From an uncultured Aquimarina sp. (GTDB taxonomy: Bacteria; Bacteroidota; Bacteroidia; Flavobacteriales; Flavobacteriaceae), in NCBI GenBank assembly GCA_947500505.1, contig CANMSL010000001.1, forward strand, positions 248,001 to 312,000: a stretch of 64,000 nt of DNA, read 5' to 3'. Below are positions 18,094-26,551 of this stretch, piece after piece. Position 1 is the stretch's first letter. Every line of letters begins with the position of its first letter. Made by a program: the position numbers and the translations under genes. The notes beneath the pieces are model-generated. The model was not told the origin of the DNA and searched no databases. It saw only the letters and a list, made by a program, of their open reading frames with translations.

Positions 18094-19744
18094 TTTTAAA
18101 TTGTTTGTAAACTTCTTTTGGAAATTTTATATGTAATAATGACCTAAAAATTGGATGTTCAATGATGTATTCCCCTTGACTGAGGCGAGTCATCATATTC
18201 TTATAAACCGAGGGTATAAACCGATAGTCTGGTTTACTTATCTCTATAGCATTGGTCCTGCCAAAAGCGTGCGTAGAACAGTTTCCTTTTACTCTGTCGT
18301 GTATTGCGCTTTTGAATTGCTCTACTGAAAATAGGATGATACCAAGTGACCTTCCTCTTTCTGTTATATCTAATATTTGTTTAAGAATAGGTGAGTTTTT
18401 CGGAACGTCACTTGATGCGTACTTGTTTAGCTCATCGACAAAAATTATAATTTTAGAGGGGATTTGAGAATCCTCACGATTGTCTTGACCCAACTTCATA
18501 TCGTAAAGTGCTCGAATTACGTCTCCAAAGACAAAGGCTTGAGTGTCTATATCAAGCTTTGCAATATCAATAACCTTGACTTCATTCTTACCAATATTTT
18601 TTACTGCGTCTGCTATTCTAACTTCATTTTTATCTGGAACAACTCTACCGCCAAAAATAGGTTGGTTCAATGCATTGCTAATGACCCTTTTGAATTTGCG
18701 CCAAGAGGCTAGAGTTATTTCTTTATCTGTTTTGGTATTTCCTTTGCTCGCATATTGTGATATTTCTTCTTTAAAAGTATGCCAGTCTCTCAAACTCCCG
18801 AAGTTTCCTTGACCGCTTATAATAAAATTTATGATAGATTCCATAGTCCCTGTGGAATCATCAATATTGGCAAACAACAAGTCTAAATTGTCTTTGTCAT
18901 TCTCATATACATATTTGTATTTGAAGGCTTTTTCAGATGAAAGCTGAAGTTCAAAATCATTCGGGTCTACGTGACTATAAACATTACTCTTATTATCCTC
19001 GGTATATGGGTAGTAGTAACTCACGTTGTTGAAGGGTAATCCTGATAACTGAAGGTCATTATACAATTTTTTATCAGATTGTGGTAATGATTCATTTTCT
19101 TCATCAACAGCTAGAAGGTCGCGACCTTTGACATTAAAGAACACAAAAGAAATATCTTCAGCATCCTGTTTCTCTGTCATTTCCTGAATAGCTCTAAGAA
19201 GAAACATTGAATAAGAAGTTTTTGCTGCGAGACCAGATATACCTGAAATATTTAAGTGGGCTCCCTCAGGTCCGATTAAAAAGTGTGAGTTAAAAAATAC
19301 AGGAAGCTTGACCTTATCATCTCCCTCATACATCTCCAAGTAGCCACAAGGGAGTGGGTTTTTAATTTTATCCAAGCCTAAAGCTTCACTTATCTCTTTA
19401 TCCGTTGCTAAGCCAACGGTACTTCCATTTAAAACAGGTGTATATATGTTTTCAGAATTACCGAGAACTTTTGCTTTTACATAGTTCATACCTATTCTGT
19501 GCATATTGGCTTCCAGATTTACATCACCAAAATCATTCGAAATATAATTGGATAGATAACTTGACGAGTCCGTAATGTGCGATATCTCCTCTACAACACC
19601 ATAGGTGATGGAATTATTTATATGATTTACTTTTATGACGTCAAAAGGGCTCAAAATACACTTCTTATCTGTCCAAAAATAAAACTCATCAATTGTCGTT
19701 GGTGCCTTTTCAGTAGCGGCAACCTTGCCAATGTTTCTACTCAT
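18086..19744 (-). CDS. HerA-like ATPase with variant P-loop
   Basis: A 552-residue HerA/FtsK-type ATPase. The N-terminal 120 residues resemble the HAS-barrel (FDVIKVNHINNSITYGVVEE). The nucleotide site reads ISGISGLAAKTSY: Ala replaces the usual second Gly of the P-loop, as I recall for a subgroup of bacterial DUF87 proteins. Walker B is KIIIFVDELNKYAS, followed by a HerA-type C-terminus (HAFGRTNAIEISKPDYRFIP). HerA forms hexameric rings that pump DNA together with NurA. Located 2 nt downstream of the NurA-like gene and coupled to the first GHKL gene. Confidence 0.82.
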   Translation of the reverse strand: MSRNIGKVAATEKAPTTIDEFYFWTDKKCILSPFDVIKVNHINNSITYGVVEEISHITDSSSYLSNYISNDFGDVNLEANMHRIGMNYVKAKVLGNSENIYTPVLNGSTVGLATDKEISEALGLDKIKNPLPCGYLEMYEGDDKVKLPVFFNSHFLIGPEGAHLNISGISGLAAKTSYSMFLLRAIQEMTEKQDAEDISFVFFNVKGRDLLAVDEENESLPQSDKKLYNDLQLSGLPFNNVSYYYPYTEDNKSNVYSHVDPNDFELQLSSEKAFKYKYVYENDKDNLDLLFANIDDSTGTMESIINFIISGQGNFGSLRDWHTFKEEISQYASKGNTKTDKEITLASWRKFKRVISNALNQPIFGGRVVPDKNEVRIADAVKNIGKNEVKVIDIAKLDIDTQAFVFGDVIRALYDMKLGQDNREDSQIPSKIIIFVDELNKYASSDVPKNSPILKQILDITERGRSLGIILFSVEQFKSAIHDRVKGNCSTHAFGRTNAIEISKPDYRFIPSVYKNMMTRLSQGEYIIEHPIFRSLLHIKFPKEVYKQFKNG

Positions 19745-19746
19745 CT

Positions 19747-20889
19747 TTAAAATAGGTTTATAAAATGCAAATCACTTATATATTTGGATTTAGCAAATGA
19801 TTCTGTTAAATAAATAGGGTACAAATGTTTAGCCCATCTTGTATCGCGGCCGTAGCATACTGGAAAACTCTCATTGATAATGTTTGCACTAATTAAGTTA
19901 ACTTCATCTGTTTCCAATCCTTCTTCGGTCTCTTTTTCTGACACTAATATTTTTTCAACTTTAACTACTCCGTCATATGGGCTATGGCAGTACTTTATGT
20001 CTCTAACTCTAAGATACCATACAGCAAACCACACATCTTGACCAACTCTATCAACCGTATATTTTATTGCTGGAGTTCGATGGTGAAGTGGTAGTCCTGC
20101 AATCGATTTAGATATTTTGGGTTCAGTCTTTGCCATTGATTCTGGATTAAAAGCTTTCGAAACGCCTACAACATATTTATAGTTTGATTTTACTTTTCCT
20201 AACAATCCAAACTCACCCATTTCGGGCATTTTACCGTATTCCAGAGAACCATCTTTTATAAGGTAGCTTGTTGCCGCCAATATTTTTTTTTGCGCCAAAC
20301 TACCAACCAGTCTTTTTTCTTGGTCAACCATTTCATTCTGGATTGTCGCTATTGCTTTCTTTTCGTACTCATCACCATCCTTTTCTTTATAGTTGAGAAT
20401 TTTGCTGAATTGCAAACCTCTCTTTTTTAAATACTCCTCTTGATTGAGCTTTTTCAAAAGGCTTGAGAAAAAATGTTGATGTGAACCTGGGTTTGCTGAA
20501 TTAGGTATTGACAGAACCAATGACCTTTCAAACTGAACGGGCTTAAAATCATCTTTACTCTCACGTTCGCAACAAGCTATTCCAATTTGCCCAGCAACTG
20601 CTGGATATAAACGAGGCCCATAAGCTAAATCATCAACTTTATAAGTTCTTCTAGAGCCATCTAAGAAAAACCTAAACATTGGACGACCCCTGACTTGTTC
20701 AGTCTTTACTAGGGATTCTAAATTCACAGCTTTTTTCAAAATTTGTGTTTCGCCTCTTTTGGTAGCCGAGATGTCCTGCTTATCATCATACTGAAGCTGG
20801 GGCACTACAACAGAATCTATGCAGTACTTAAATGATTTATATGAATAGCCATCTGTTTGTTTGGCAATAAAGTCTAAAATTCCCTTCAC
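19747..20889 (-). CDS. NurA-domain nuclease
   Basis: A 380-residue protein with the features of the NurA nuclease fold: FFLDGSRRTYKVDD (first catalytic Asp, DGS motif), a central helical region, SYLIKDGSLEYG (second Asp) and YVVGVSKAF (the conserved Lys strand), and a C-terminal RWAKHLYPIYLTE with the late conserved His. NurA is a manganese-dependent 5'-3' nuclease acting with HerA in DNA end processing; pairing with the HerA-like gene immediately downstream supports the call. It is the first gene of the six-gene operon; 127 nt of AT-rich sequence upstream must contain the promoter. Confidence 0.78.
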   Translation of the reverse strand: MKGILDFIAKQTDGYSYKSFKYCIDSVVVPQLQYDDKQDISATKRGETQILKKAVNLESLVKTEQVRGRPMFRFFLDGSRRTYKVDDLAYGPRLYPAVAGQIGIACCERESKDDFKPVQFERSLVLSIPNSANPGSHQHFFSSLLKKLNQEEYLKKRGLQFSKILNYKEKDGDEYEKKAIATIQNEMVDQEKRLVGSLAQKKILAATSYLIKDGSLEYGKMPEMGEFGLLGKVKSNYKYVVGVSKAFNPESMAKTEPKISKSIAGLPLHHRTPAIKYTVDRVGQDVWFAVWYLRVRDIKYCHSPYDGVVKVEKILVSEKETEEGLETDEVNLISANIINESFPVCYGRDTRWAKHLYPIYLTESFAKSKYISDLHFINLF

Positions 20890-21016
20890 TAAAGCTTAAA
20901 AAGTTTACGTTTAACACATTTTAACATAAACTCGTCAAAATAGCATTTTTTTATATCTTTTTCATAGTAAATTTTGAATTATTATGATATTTCGTAATTT
21001 CATTGTAAACAAATTC

Positions 21017-22132
21017 TTATAACCCCACCCACACCGCAGGATGCTCACTCGCTGCCTGTTTCTTAGAATGCATATCGGGATAAACCTTCCAGATAGGACG
21101 TTCTTTGGGCAGAATCCCTTTTCGGTTGAGGCCACATTGTTTTGCTTGGGCAAATAGGTCTGGTGATAGCAATAGGTAATCGCGTTGTTTGATATTTACG
21201 CCCAAACGGTAGGCGCCCAATCTAAAGTAATCGGCATCGCTGCCTTCATCAAAATCTACATTGAACGTTTTGTGTTTGGTTACATCTGTTAGGTCGGTTT
21301 TGCGAAGCAATGGTGAGAGGGAATCACAATAGGATACGGCATTTAAAGTGCCGGCAACAATGATATTTTTATACCCATCCTTTACAAGTTTTTGGTATGC
21401 ATTGGCAATTTGTTGTGCCTGTAATTTGCGGTAAGCATCCGTTAGTTTCTTATCGTCAGTCTCTTTTTGCAATTGCGCTGCCAACAGTATGATGGTCTGC
21501 TTAGTGTTGGTCTCTATTTCATATTGAAAAAATTCTTTTTTAGGATTTTGGCTGTTATCGATGTCAAATTGATGCGTACTAATGGATTTGATACGGTGAC
21601 CATTTTTCAATAACAGTCCCATTTCTTGACCACGCTTATCACTTCCTTGAACCACGGCAATTTCTTGAAAGGGCTCGCCATCAAACTCGGGTAAGAGTTG
21701 TGCATTGAATTCTTCAATAGAAGCCCTATCCTCAATTTCCTGTAATAAAAGTATATCCGGATTCACATCGGTAATGACTCGGGCCTTGTTTTTTACAGCA
21801 ACAGAATCAATGGGTGTAGTTTGAAGGGTAATCCATCCGTTCCAGTCGGTCATTTCGTTGGCACACAATTCTTTGGAATATTCATTTCCCTTTAGGTAAA
21901 GAAATCCTGCTTTTCGTCTTAAAACAGCATAAGGTGCTTGAAGTGTTTTGTCAAAACCCAGTAGAAATACAAGCTCTTGTATGCGTTCTTTATGATTAGT
22001 GGCCCTGTTGTTTCCTCTCATCAAGTCATCGAGTTCGTTTATCCAATCGGTCACGCATTTGCTGTAGGGTTTGTCATTAAGGCTTTTGTCTCGGTGGAAC
22101 AGGTTTTGGATATTGTATGTTGCTATTTTCAT
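21017..22132 (-). CDS. Endonuclease/exonuclease/phosphatase (EEP) fold protein, altered active site
   Basis: A 371-residue protein starting MKIATYNIQNLF (EEP first strand with the metal-proximal Asn) and containing ILLLQEIED (catalytic Glu). The usual GDFN motif reads IVAGTLNAVS, with Thr in place of the catalytic Asp, and the C-terminal SDH reads SEHPAVWV, with Glu for Asp. The protein may therefore be slow, have shifted metal chemistry, or be a non-catalytic relative. The substrate is unknown. It lies 29 nt downstream of the DnaC-like ATPase gene and may be in the same transcript. Confidence 0.75.
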   Translation of the reverse strand: MKIATYNIQNLFHRDKSLNDKPYSKCVTDWINELDDLMRGNNRATNHKERIQELVFLLGFDKTLQAPYAVLRRKAGFLYLKGNEYSKELCANEMTDWNGWITLQTTPIDSVAVKNKARVITDVNPDILLLQEIEDRASIEEFNAQLLPEFDGEPFQEIAVVQGSDKRGQEMGLLLKNGHRIKSISTHQFDIDNSQNPKKEFFQYEIETNTKQTIILLAAQLQKETDDKKLTDAYRKLQAQQIANAYQKLVKDGYKNIIVAGTLNAVSYCDSLSPLLRKTDLTDVTKHKTFNVDFDEGSDADYFRLGAYRLGVNIKQRDYLLLSPDLFAQAKQCGLNRKGILPKERPIWKVYPDMHSKKQAASEHPAVWVGL

Positions 22133-22161
22133 AATGAAATATTTAAATGCCCATTATGGGC

Positions 22162-22824
22162 TTATTTTCTTTTGTCATTTGTATTCTTATCAAAGGCTAT
22201 AAGGTTGAACAGTTCGCGCATTCTGCTGCGTACCCTCGCGCCATAGCGTTCTTCCAGTTCTTCGGCATTTAGGTTGGTAGTGCCGTGGGTTTTGATTTTG
22301 GCTTTGGTCTTCAAGAACAGTTCGTATCGAGAGAGCAGCACTTCGCCCATCACATTACAATCCTTGCCGTAGTGTCGGCCAATGGGTTCGATACCCAAAT
22401 CATCAAAACAAATAGGGCTGCTATCGCCATAGTCCTCAATGATTTTATAACCCAAATGGTTGAAGCCAAATACAATATTTCTACAGGGCGTAACAATGTA
22501 CGGACGCTGTAATGGCACAAGGAATTTCATCAGTTTCATAAGGCTGGTCTTGCCACAGCCCACGGGACCCGAGAGCAGCATTCCCTTTTCCGGGTCGATG
22601 TTGTCTTTCCGGCAATTTTCATTATCCCTGATGAAGTAGTGGCACAACTTTCGGATGGTTTCCGAGTCTTCATCATAAATCTTGAAATGCTTATCGAAGA
22701 GCAACTTCCCCTTGGCATTGAGATAAATCAAGATTTTGTCAAAATCGTAGCATACGTTTTTACCGTCAAATGTTCCCAATGAAAATTCGACGCCACCTTC
22801 GATGATTTTAGAGGGGTTGTCCAT
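22162..22824 (-). CDS. DnaC/IstB-like AAA+ ATPase
   Basis: A 220-residue AAA+ protein with Walker A (LSGPVGCGKTSLM), Walker B (PICFDDLG), sensor-1 (KTHGTTNLN) and an arginine finger region (YGARVRSRMRELF). This is the compact helicase-loader type of ATPase. Next to the winged-helix and excisionase-like genes it probably serves replication or maintenance of the excised element. Its start overlaps the end of the preceding gene by 17 nt. Confidence 0.75.
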   Translation of the reverse strand: MDNPSKIIEGGVEFSLGTFDGKNVCYDFDKILIYLNAKGKLLFDKHFKIYDEDSETIRKLCHYFIRDNENCRKDNIDPEKGMLLSGPVGCGKTSLMKLMKFLVPLQRPYIVTPCRNIVFGFNHLGYKIIEDYGDSSPICFDDLGIEPIGRHYGKDCNVMGEVLLSRYELFLKTKAKIKTHGTTNLNAEELEERYGARVRSRMRELFNLIAFDKNTNDKRK

Positions 22825-23491
22825 AGTCCTTTTGTTTAGTGGTTTTCAGGTTGTCCTGATTTTGAGACAGCTCTTTTTTCGTTTGCTTTTTTTCTATTTC
22901 GGCGGCCTTGAGCATCCAGTTTTCTGCCGATGCCTGCCAATCGACAATTTTTATTTTGCCACCGACCTTCCATCCAATGGACGTGTAGTGGTTATAAAAT
23001 TTTCGTGCTTCAACCGTTGGCCATATTTTCTTTTTAAAAAATTCCAACACTTCATTTTCATTTTTGGGTAGCTTAGGTTTATTAATTTTTGCTATTTGTT
23101 TTTTACTGTTTGTATTAGGTACCAATGCTTGTCCCGCAACTTGTTCACCACTTGTTTCAGTAGTTGTCCTATAACTCGTGTCATTGGTTGTAACATCACT
23201 TGTACCAAATTTGAGCATCTTGATTTGGCTGCCTTTGTATGGATTATGGGACGGCATATAGTGAATGTATTTCCAGTCGTGAAGGCATTTCAGGCAACGG
23301 TGATAGGTCGCTTTTGAACCTATCTTGGCCATTGCCATCACTTCTTGCCGATTGATGAAAAAGCTTTTGCGAAAGCGGTTGATGTTCCAGTATTGAAAAA
23401 GGGCTACATACAGGCTGATGTGGGTTGGGTTCAAGCGCGAATCCATAGAGAATTGCTGAAAGACCGCATTGAGATGTTTGATGTAGTTCAT
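22808..23491 (-). CDS. Winged-helix replication-type protein
   Basis: A 227-residue protein whose N-terminal 90 residues look like a winged-helix DNA-binding domain (LNPTHISLYVALFQYWNINR, then EVMAMAKIGSKATYHRCLKCLHDW), the arrangement of DnaD-like or RepA-like proteins. A Ser/Thr-rich linker follows (residues 98-135), then a C-terminal helical segment (ARKFYNHYTSIGWKVGGK, VDWQASAENWML) as in DnaD-type and flavobacterial ICE proteins. With the ATPase downstream it forms a plausible initiator/loader pair for element replication (inference). It starts 6 nt after the excisionase-like gene. Confidence 0.65.
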   Translation of the reverse strand: MNYIKHLNAVFQQFSMDSRLNPTHISLYVALFQYWNINRFRKSFFINRQEVMAMAKIGSKATYHRCLKCLHDWKYIHYMPSHNPYKGSQIKMLKFGTSDVTTNDTSYRTTTETSGEQVAGQALVPNTNSKKQIAKINKPKLPKNENEVLEFFKKKIWPTVEARKFYNHYTSIGWKVGGKIKIVDWQASAENWMLKAAEIEKKQTKKELSQNQDNLKTTKQKDYGQPL

Positions 23492-23497
23492 ACATTA

Positions 23498-23779
23498 TCA
23501 ATCGTATTTGTGGTGTACCCGGTTTGCATCCATCACTTGTTGAATCTCATTCCAATCATAGAATATGATACCGCCTACCTTGGTGTAGGGCAAGGTGCCA
23601 TTGACACGAAGGTTCTGTAAGGTGCCAGGACTTATCTGAAGCAGTTCCATCAGTTCGGACGACTTGATGTACTTTTTCATATTACCCGAAGCGCGTTGTG
23701 CCAGAAGTTTTTTGATGTCGTCGAGCAACTCGAGCTTAAATTCCATTAAGTCTTCTGTGGTAATAATACTGGTAGGCAT
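23498..23779 (-). CDS. Excisionase-like helix-turn-helix protein (HTH_17)
   Basis: A 93-residue protein. The C-terminal half (KKYIKSSELMELLQISPGTL, then LRVNGTLPYTKVGGIIFYD) is the MerR/Xis-type HTH_17 fold common to Bacteroidetes excisionases. The N-terminal part (DLMEFKLELLDDIKKLL) is a coiled-coil-like helix. Such proteins bend attachment-site DNA to favour excision, or regulate neighbouring genes. It heads the leftward group with the winged-helix protein and ATPase. Its 5' region contains a long hairpin and two palindromes, listed separately. Confidence 0.75.
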   Translation of the reverse strand: MPTSIITTEDLMEFKLELLDDIKKLLAQRASGNMKKYIKSSELMELLQISPGTLQNLRVNGTLPYTKVGGIIFYDWNEIQQVMDANRVHHKYD

Positions 23780-23799
23780 AGTGGAACAATTTTAAAGAG

Positions 23800-23839
23800 A
23801 AGGGCTATCGCATCGCTGTCAACGCATTTGATAGCCCTT
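23800..23839. promoter_or_regulatory. Long hairpin in the 5' region of the excisionase-like gene
   Basis: A perfect 10-bp inverted repeat (AAGGGCTATC at 23800-23809 with GATAGCCCTT at 23830-23839, 20-nt loop) lies about 20 nt upstream of the ATG. No T-run follows on the leftward strand, so it is not an ordinary terminator; a translational or attenuation element, or a DNA-processing site, is possible. Confidence 0.5.
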
Positions 23840-23901
23840 GACCTGATTTAACTTTCGTTCCACAAAATTGAAGGGGATTAGTGGCTTTTGTTCACAAGAT
23901 G

Positions 23902-23914
23902 ACCCAACTTGGGT
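23902..23914. repeat. 13-bp palindrome ACCCAACTTGGGT, copy 1
   Basis: ACCCAA-C-TTGGGT is a palindrome around one central base. An identical second copy lies at 24008. The gap 23780-24053 between the excisionase-like gene and rteC holds no other gene, so the pair looks like operator or oriT-type binding sites. Confidence 0.55.
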
Positions 23915-24007
23915 TTAACTTTAACATTTGGGGAATATGCCTGTTTTAAGGGCTTTCGGTGCGTTTTGGGATGGTTTGCAATGTGTTTATGTAGGCAATA
24001 ATTAGAA

Positions 24008-24020
24008 ACCCAACTTGGGT
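24008..24020. repeat. 13-bp palindrome ACCCAACTTGGGT, copy 2
   Basis: Identical to the copy at 23902, with a start-to-start distance of 106 bp, close to ten helical turns. It lies 34 nt downstream of the rteC stop codon. Confidence 0.55.
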
Positions 24021-24053
24021 TGCCTTGGGATATGGATTATGACGAGTAATGGG

Positions 24054-24875
24054 CTAATTGTCCAGTTCGGAAATGCGCTGTAGCAAGGACGTTTTCAAGA
24101 TGTCCAAAAACTTGGATGGGTCATTGCTTCTGTTTCGTATATCCACGAAGGTTCTGTAAAAATCGCCAAGGTCAATATTGAAAATGATTTCAAATGCTCT
24201 AACCAATTCTTTGATGTCACCTAAAACGGCTTTTGATGCGTGCAAAGCGTATATGAGTTCTACGATATCTATTTTGGATGCGGTGTATTTTAAATCAAAA
24301 TGTGCTTTAAAGTGTAACGAGTCATATTCTTTTTCCAGCCTTACTTTTCGCCTTTTTAAAAATTGAATCATAAGCTCATAGGCCTTGAACTGTGCCAACA
24401 AAAAATCACGTGGTGTGTTAAAATTAGAATCGAAGAGATAGTTATTATTTGCTATGAAAGGACATTTGTGAATTAATTTTCTAGTAAAATATATGCTATC
24501 AAAATGGGTGTAGCCCATTTCTATATATTGCCCAAAATCAATATGCCTGAGGAAAAATTCATTGTAAAATTTGAAATACTTTTTGATGTACCTTTCTTTG
24601 GTTTCAAAAACGTTTTTGGGATAGGTGATTTCAAAACTTTGAATTTCAGTATGGTAGATTAATAGACTAAAAGATTTAGGTTTTACTATCTTGAAAAAGT
24701 GTATTTCCTCATCTTCATTTTCAAAATCTTCATCAATGATTTTTTTTCGAAGCATAGTTAGATGCTGACGACAAACTACAATAGCTTTATGAGCTCTTAG
24801 TGTAATATCAGAGGTCTCTTTTTCTGTTCTTTCAAGTTTTTGCAAGAAAACTTTTGTGAGTTCGCCATAATTCAT
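24054..24875 (-). CDS. rteC: RteC-family regulator of element excision
   Basis: A 273-residue protein. Features of the RteC family are HFFKIVKPKSFSLLIYHTEI near residue 65, the RYIKKYFKFYNEFFLRHIDF block, and a C-terminal segment KIDIVELIYALHASKAVL with DIRNRSNDPSKFLD. In CTnDOT, RteC is a winged-helix activator of the excision genes. Here it is directly upstream, in the same orientation, of the excisionase-like gene. No RteA/RteB two-component pair is visible nearby; instead a LuxR-type regulator lies upstream. Confidence 0.85.
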   Translation of the reverse strand: MNYGELTKVFLQKLERTEKETSDITLRAHKAIVVCRQHLTMLRKKIIDEDFENEDEEIHFFKIVKPKSFSLLIYHTEIQSFEITYPKNVFETKERYIKKYFKFYNEFFLRHIDFGQYIEMGYTHFDSIYFTRKLIHKCPFIANNNYLFDSNFNTPRDFLLAQFKAYELMIQFLKRRKVRLEKEYDSLHFKAHFDLKYTASKIDIVELIYALHASKAVLGDIKELVRAFEIIFNIDLGDFYRTFVDIRNRSNDPSKFLDILKTSLLQRISELDN

Positions 24876-24976
24876 AAATTTTGGTAATGTAGGTTCTCGA
24901 TACTTCGATAGTCTGGTTCATAGAGAAAAAGTATTTTAATATAACTAAGACTATGAAGGATGGATGTTAAGGAAAG

Positions 24977-25014
24977 ACGTATAAACCTACGTTTTTTAAC
25001 GTATTATACTACGT
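24977..25014 (-). promoter_or_regulatory. Two ACGTA-N6-TACGT inverted repeats upstream of rteC
   Basis: ACGTA-N6-TACGT occurs at 24977-24992 and again at 24999-25014, 22 bp apart (two helical turns), about 100-140 nt upstream of the rteC start. Paired 16-bp dyads on one DNA face are a typical dimer-operator layout. They lie just after the LuxR-type gene, whose HTH protein is an obvious candidate ligand. Confidence 0.5.
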
Positions 25015-25029
25015 GTTTATAATATCTAG

Positions 25030-25977
25030 TTATTTTTTGCTTTTTTCAAACTCAAGTTGTAAGCTATTTCTATTTTTCACACCTGTTTTTTTGAAGATGT
25101 TAGAGGCGTGTTTTGAGACTGTCTTATCTGCAATAAAAAGGTATTTGCCTATTTGTTTGTATGATTTTCCATCAAGGATAAGATTGGCAACCTCTATTTC
25201 ACGTTTCGATAAATCAAGACCATAGAAATATTGTAGAATGGCTATGCTTTTGTTTTTTTCCATCTCATCAGAATACCCCAAACGATGTAGAAATTGTTCT
25301 TTCTTAAGGTCTTGATAGATGTTTATTCTAATCAATGCAACAGCCAAAACAAAGTACCCTGCATTGACCACCAATTGTTCTACAACTTGAAAGTCACCAA
25401 AGGCCACAACTATGGGCATAAAAACGATTGATAGTAGTGCCAAGTAGCCAGTTGCGATTCTATTTCTGTAAAAACGGTTAATGATGCCTTCTTTTTCTCG
25501 ATACAGTTTCATAAGCGGGGTGCTTATTCTATACAAGAAAGCTATCGCTACAGTTACTGGAATAAAAATGAACAGTTTTCGAGCTATCTCTAAATCATTC
25601 CAAATAAGTAACGGAAATACAAAACAAAGTATGAATGAGGATATAAGAACTGCCATTAAATGTCGAAGTGTAAAGTATTTCAAATGGCCTATGTCAAACT
25701 CTGAATATACATAGTGAACATAATAAAGAGCAGTATAAAGACCAACGCCATAGGCAACAATGTATTGAATAGTGGGGTGAATAGGGATTTTTTCATCGGG
25801 AAATAGACCTGAAAAAAAATTATAGGAAATTAAAGAAATGGTAAACCAGATGAAGCGATTGGTAGATTTGCTGTCCCGTTTTTTCAATGAAGTAAGCACA
25901 AAATTGGTGAGCAAAACCAATTGTATTGCAATGATTAATAAAGTGACGATATGCATTTCTGAACCAAAAACTTTCAT
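25030..25977 (-). CDS. Membrane-anchored LuxR-type transcription regulator
   Basis: A 315-residue protein with about seven membrane helices in residues 8-225 and a C-terminal LuxR/GerE helix-turn-helix (LSKREIEVANLILDGKSYKQIG, then VSKHASNIFKKTGVKNR, residues 255-305). This plan, multi-helix membrane sensor joined to LuxR HTH, is common in flavobacteria. The ligand is unknown. It overlaps the GNAT gene upstream by 4 nt and is the last gene of an operon whose promoter carries the TGGTA operator at 27097-27122. Confidence 0.8.
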   Translation of the reverse strand: MKVFGSEMHIVTLLIIAIQLVLLTNFVLTSLKKRDSKSTNRFIWFTISLISYNFFSGLFPDEKIPIHPTIQYIVAYGVGLYTALYYVHYVYSEFDIGHLKYFTLRHLMAVLISSFILCFVFPLLIWNDLEIARKLFIFIPVTVAIAFLYRISTPLMKLYREKEGIINRFYRNRIATGYLALLSIVFMPIVVAFGDFQVVEQLVVNAGYFVLAVALIRINIYQDLKKEQFLHRLGYSDEMEKNKSIAILQYFYGLDLSKREIEVANLILDGKSYKQIGKYLFIADKTVSKHASNIFKKTGVKNRNSLQLEFEKSKK

Positions 25978-26537
25978 AACGCCTTATCTGATTTTTTTCT
26001 GAAAAGCATTAGCGTAAAGGGTATGTCAGATTCTACATTTGCATAGTTTTCAAAATTTCGTGACTCATAGAATTTAATGTTTCGCGCTACCGAAGTTTCT
26101 AGATAAATATCCCGTTGTATTGATTTTGCAAAAGCGATAATTTCATCCAGCAACTCTGCACCATAACCCTTCCCGAAAGACTCAGGTTCGACGCCGATAT
26201 ACCAAAGGTGGATGTAGGGTGATTCGGGATGTAGCTTTTTAATAGCTGATTCCCGTTTCAAAACGGTGAATAGCTTTTTCAGTCCTATAACATTGAGCGC
26301 CAATTTTAGACTTTCAAGCATTATTCTGAATGAAAATCGATTCTTGTCAGACAAAAGAATAAGCGCTACAGCTTTTCTATTATCAGAAATAAAAATCTTA
26401 CCTCTTCTTTTGGCTAATTCATAGCTATAAGACATCAAACCAGGAATCTTGCTTTTATCCTTGACCACAAGGTTTACTGATTTGTTGTCCTGGAAGGCAT
26501 CAGATAGAATTTTTATTACAAGTTTTTTATCATTCAT
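25974..26537 (-). CDS. GNAT family N-acetyltransferase
   Basis: A 187-residue protein with the GNAT acetyl-CoA site: IHLWYIGVEPESFGKGYGAELL (strand beta4 and the Q/RxxGxG/A-like loop reading FGKGYG) and IYLETSVARNIKFYESRNF (the usual NxxFYxxxGF end). ATG at 26537 is chosen over an upstream in-frame codon at 26597, because that extension overlaps the preceding gene and lacks GNAT character. The substrate is unknown. The gene is within the operon running from 27044 to 25030. Confidence 0.75.
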   Translation of the reverse strand: MNDKKLVIKILSDAFQDNKSVNLVVKDKSKIPGLMSYSYELAKRRGKIFISDNRKAVALILLSDKNRFSFRIMLESLKLALNVIGLKKLFTVLKRESAIKKLHPESPYIHLWYIGVEPESFGKGYGAELLDEIIAFAKSIQRDIYLETSVARNIKFYESRNFENYANVESDIPFTLMLFRKKSDKAL

Positions 26538-26551
26538 AGTCTGAAAAAAAT

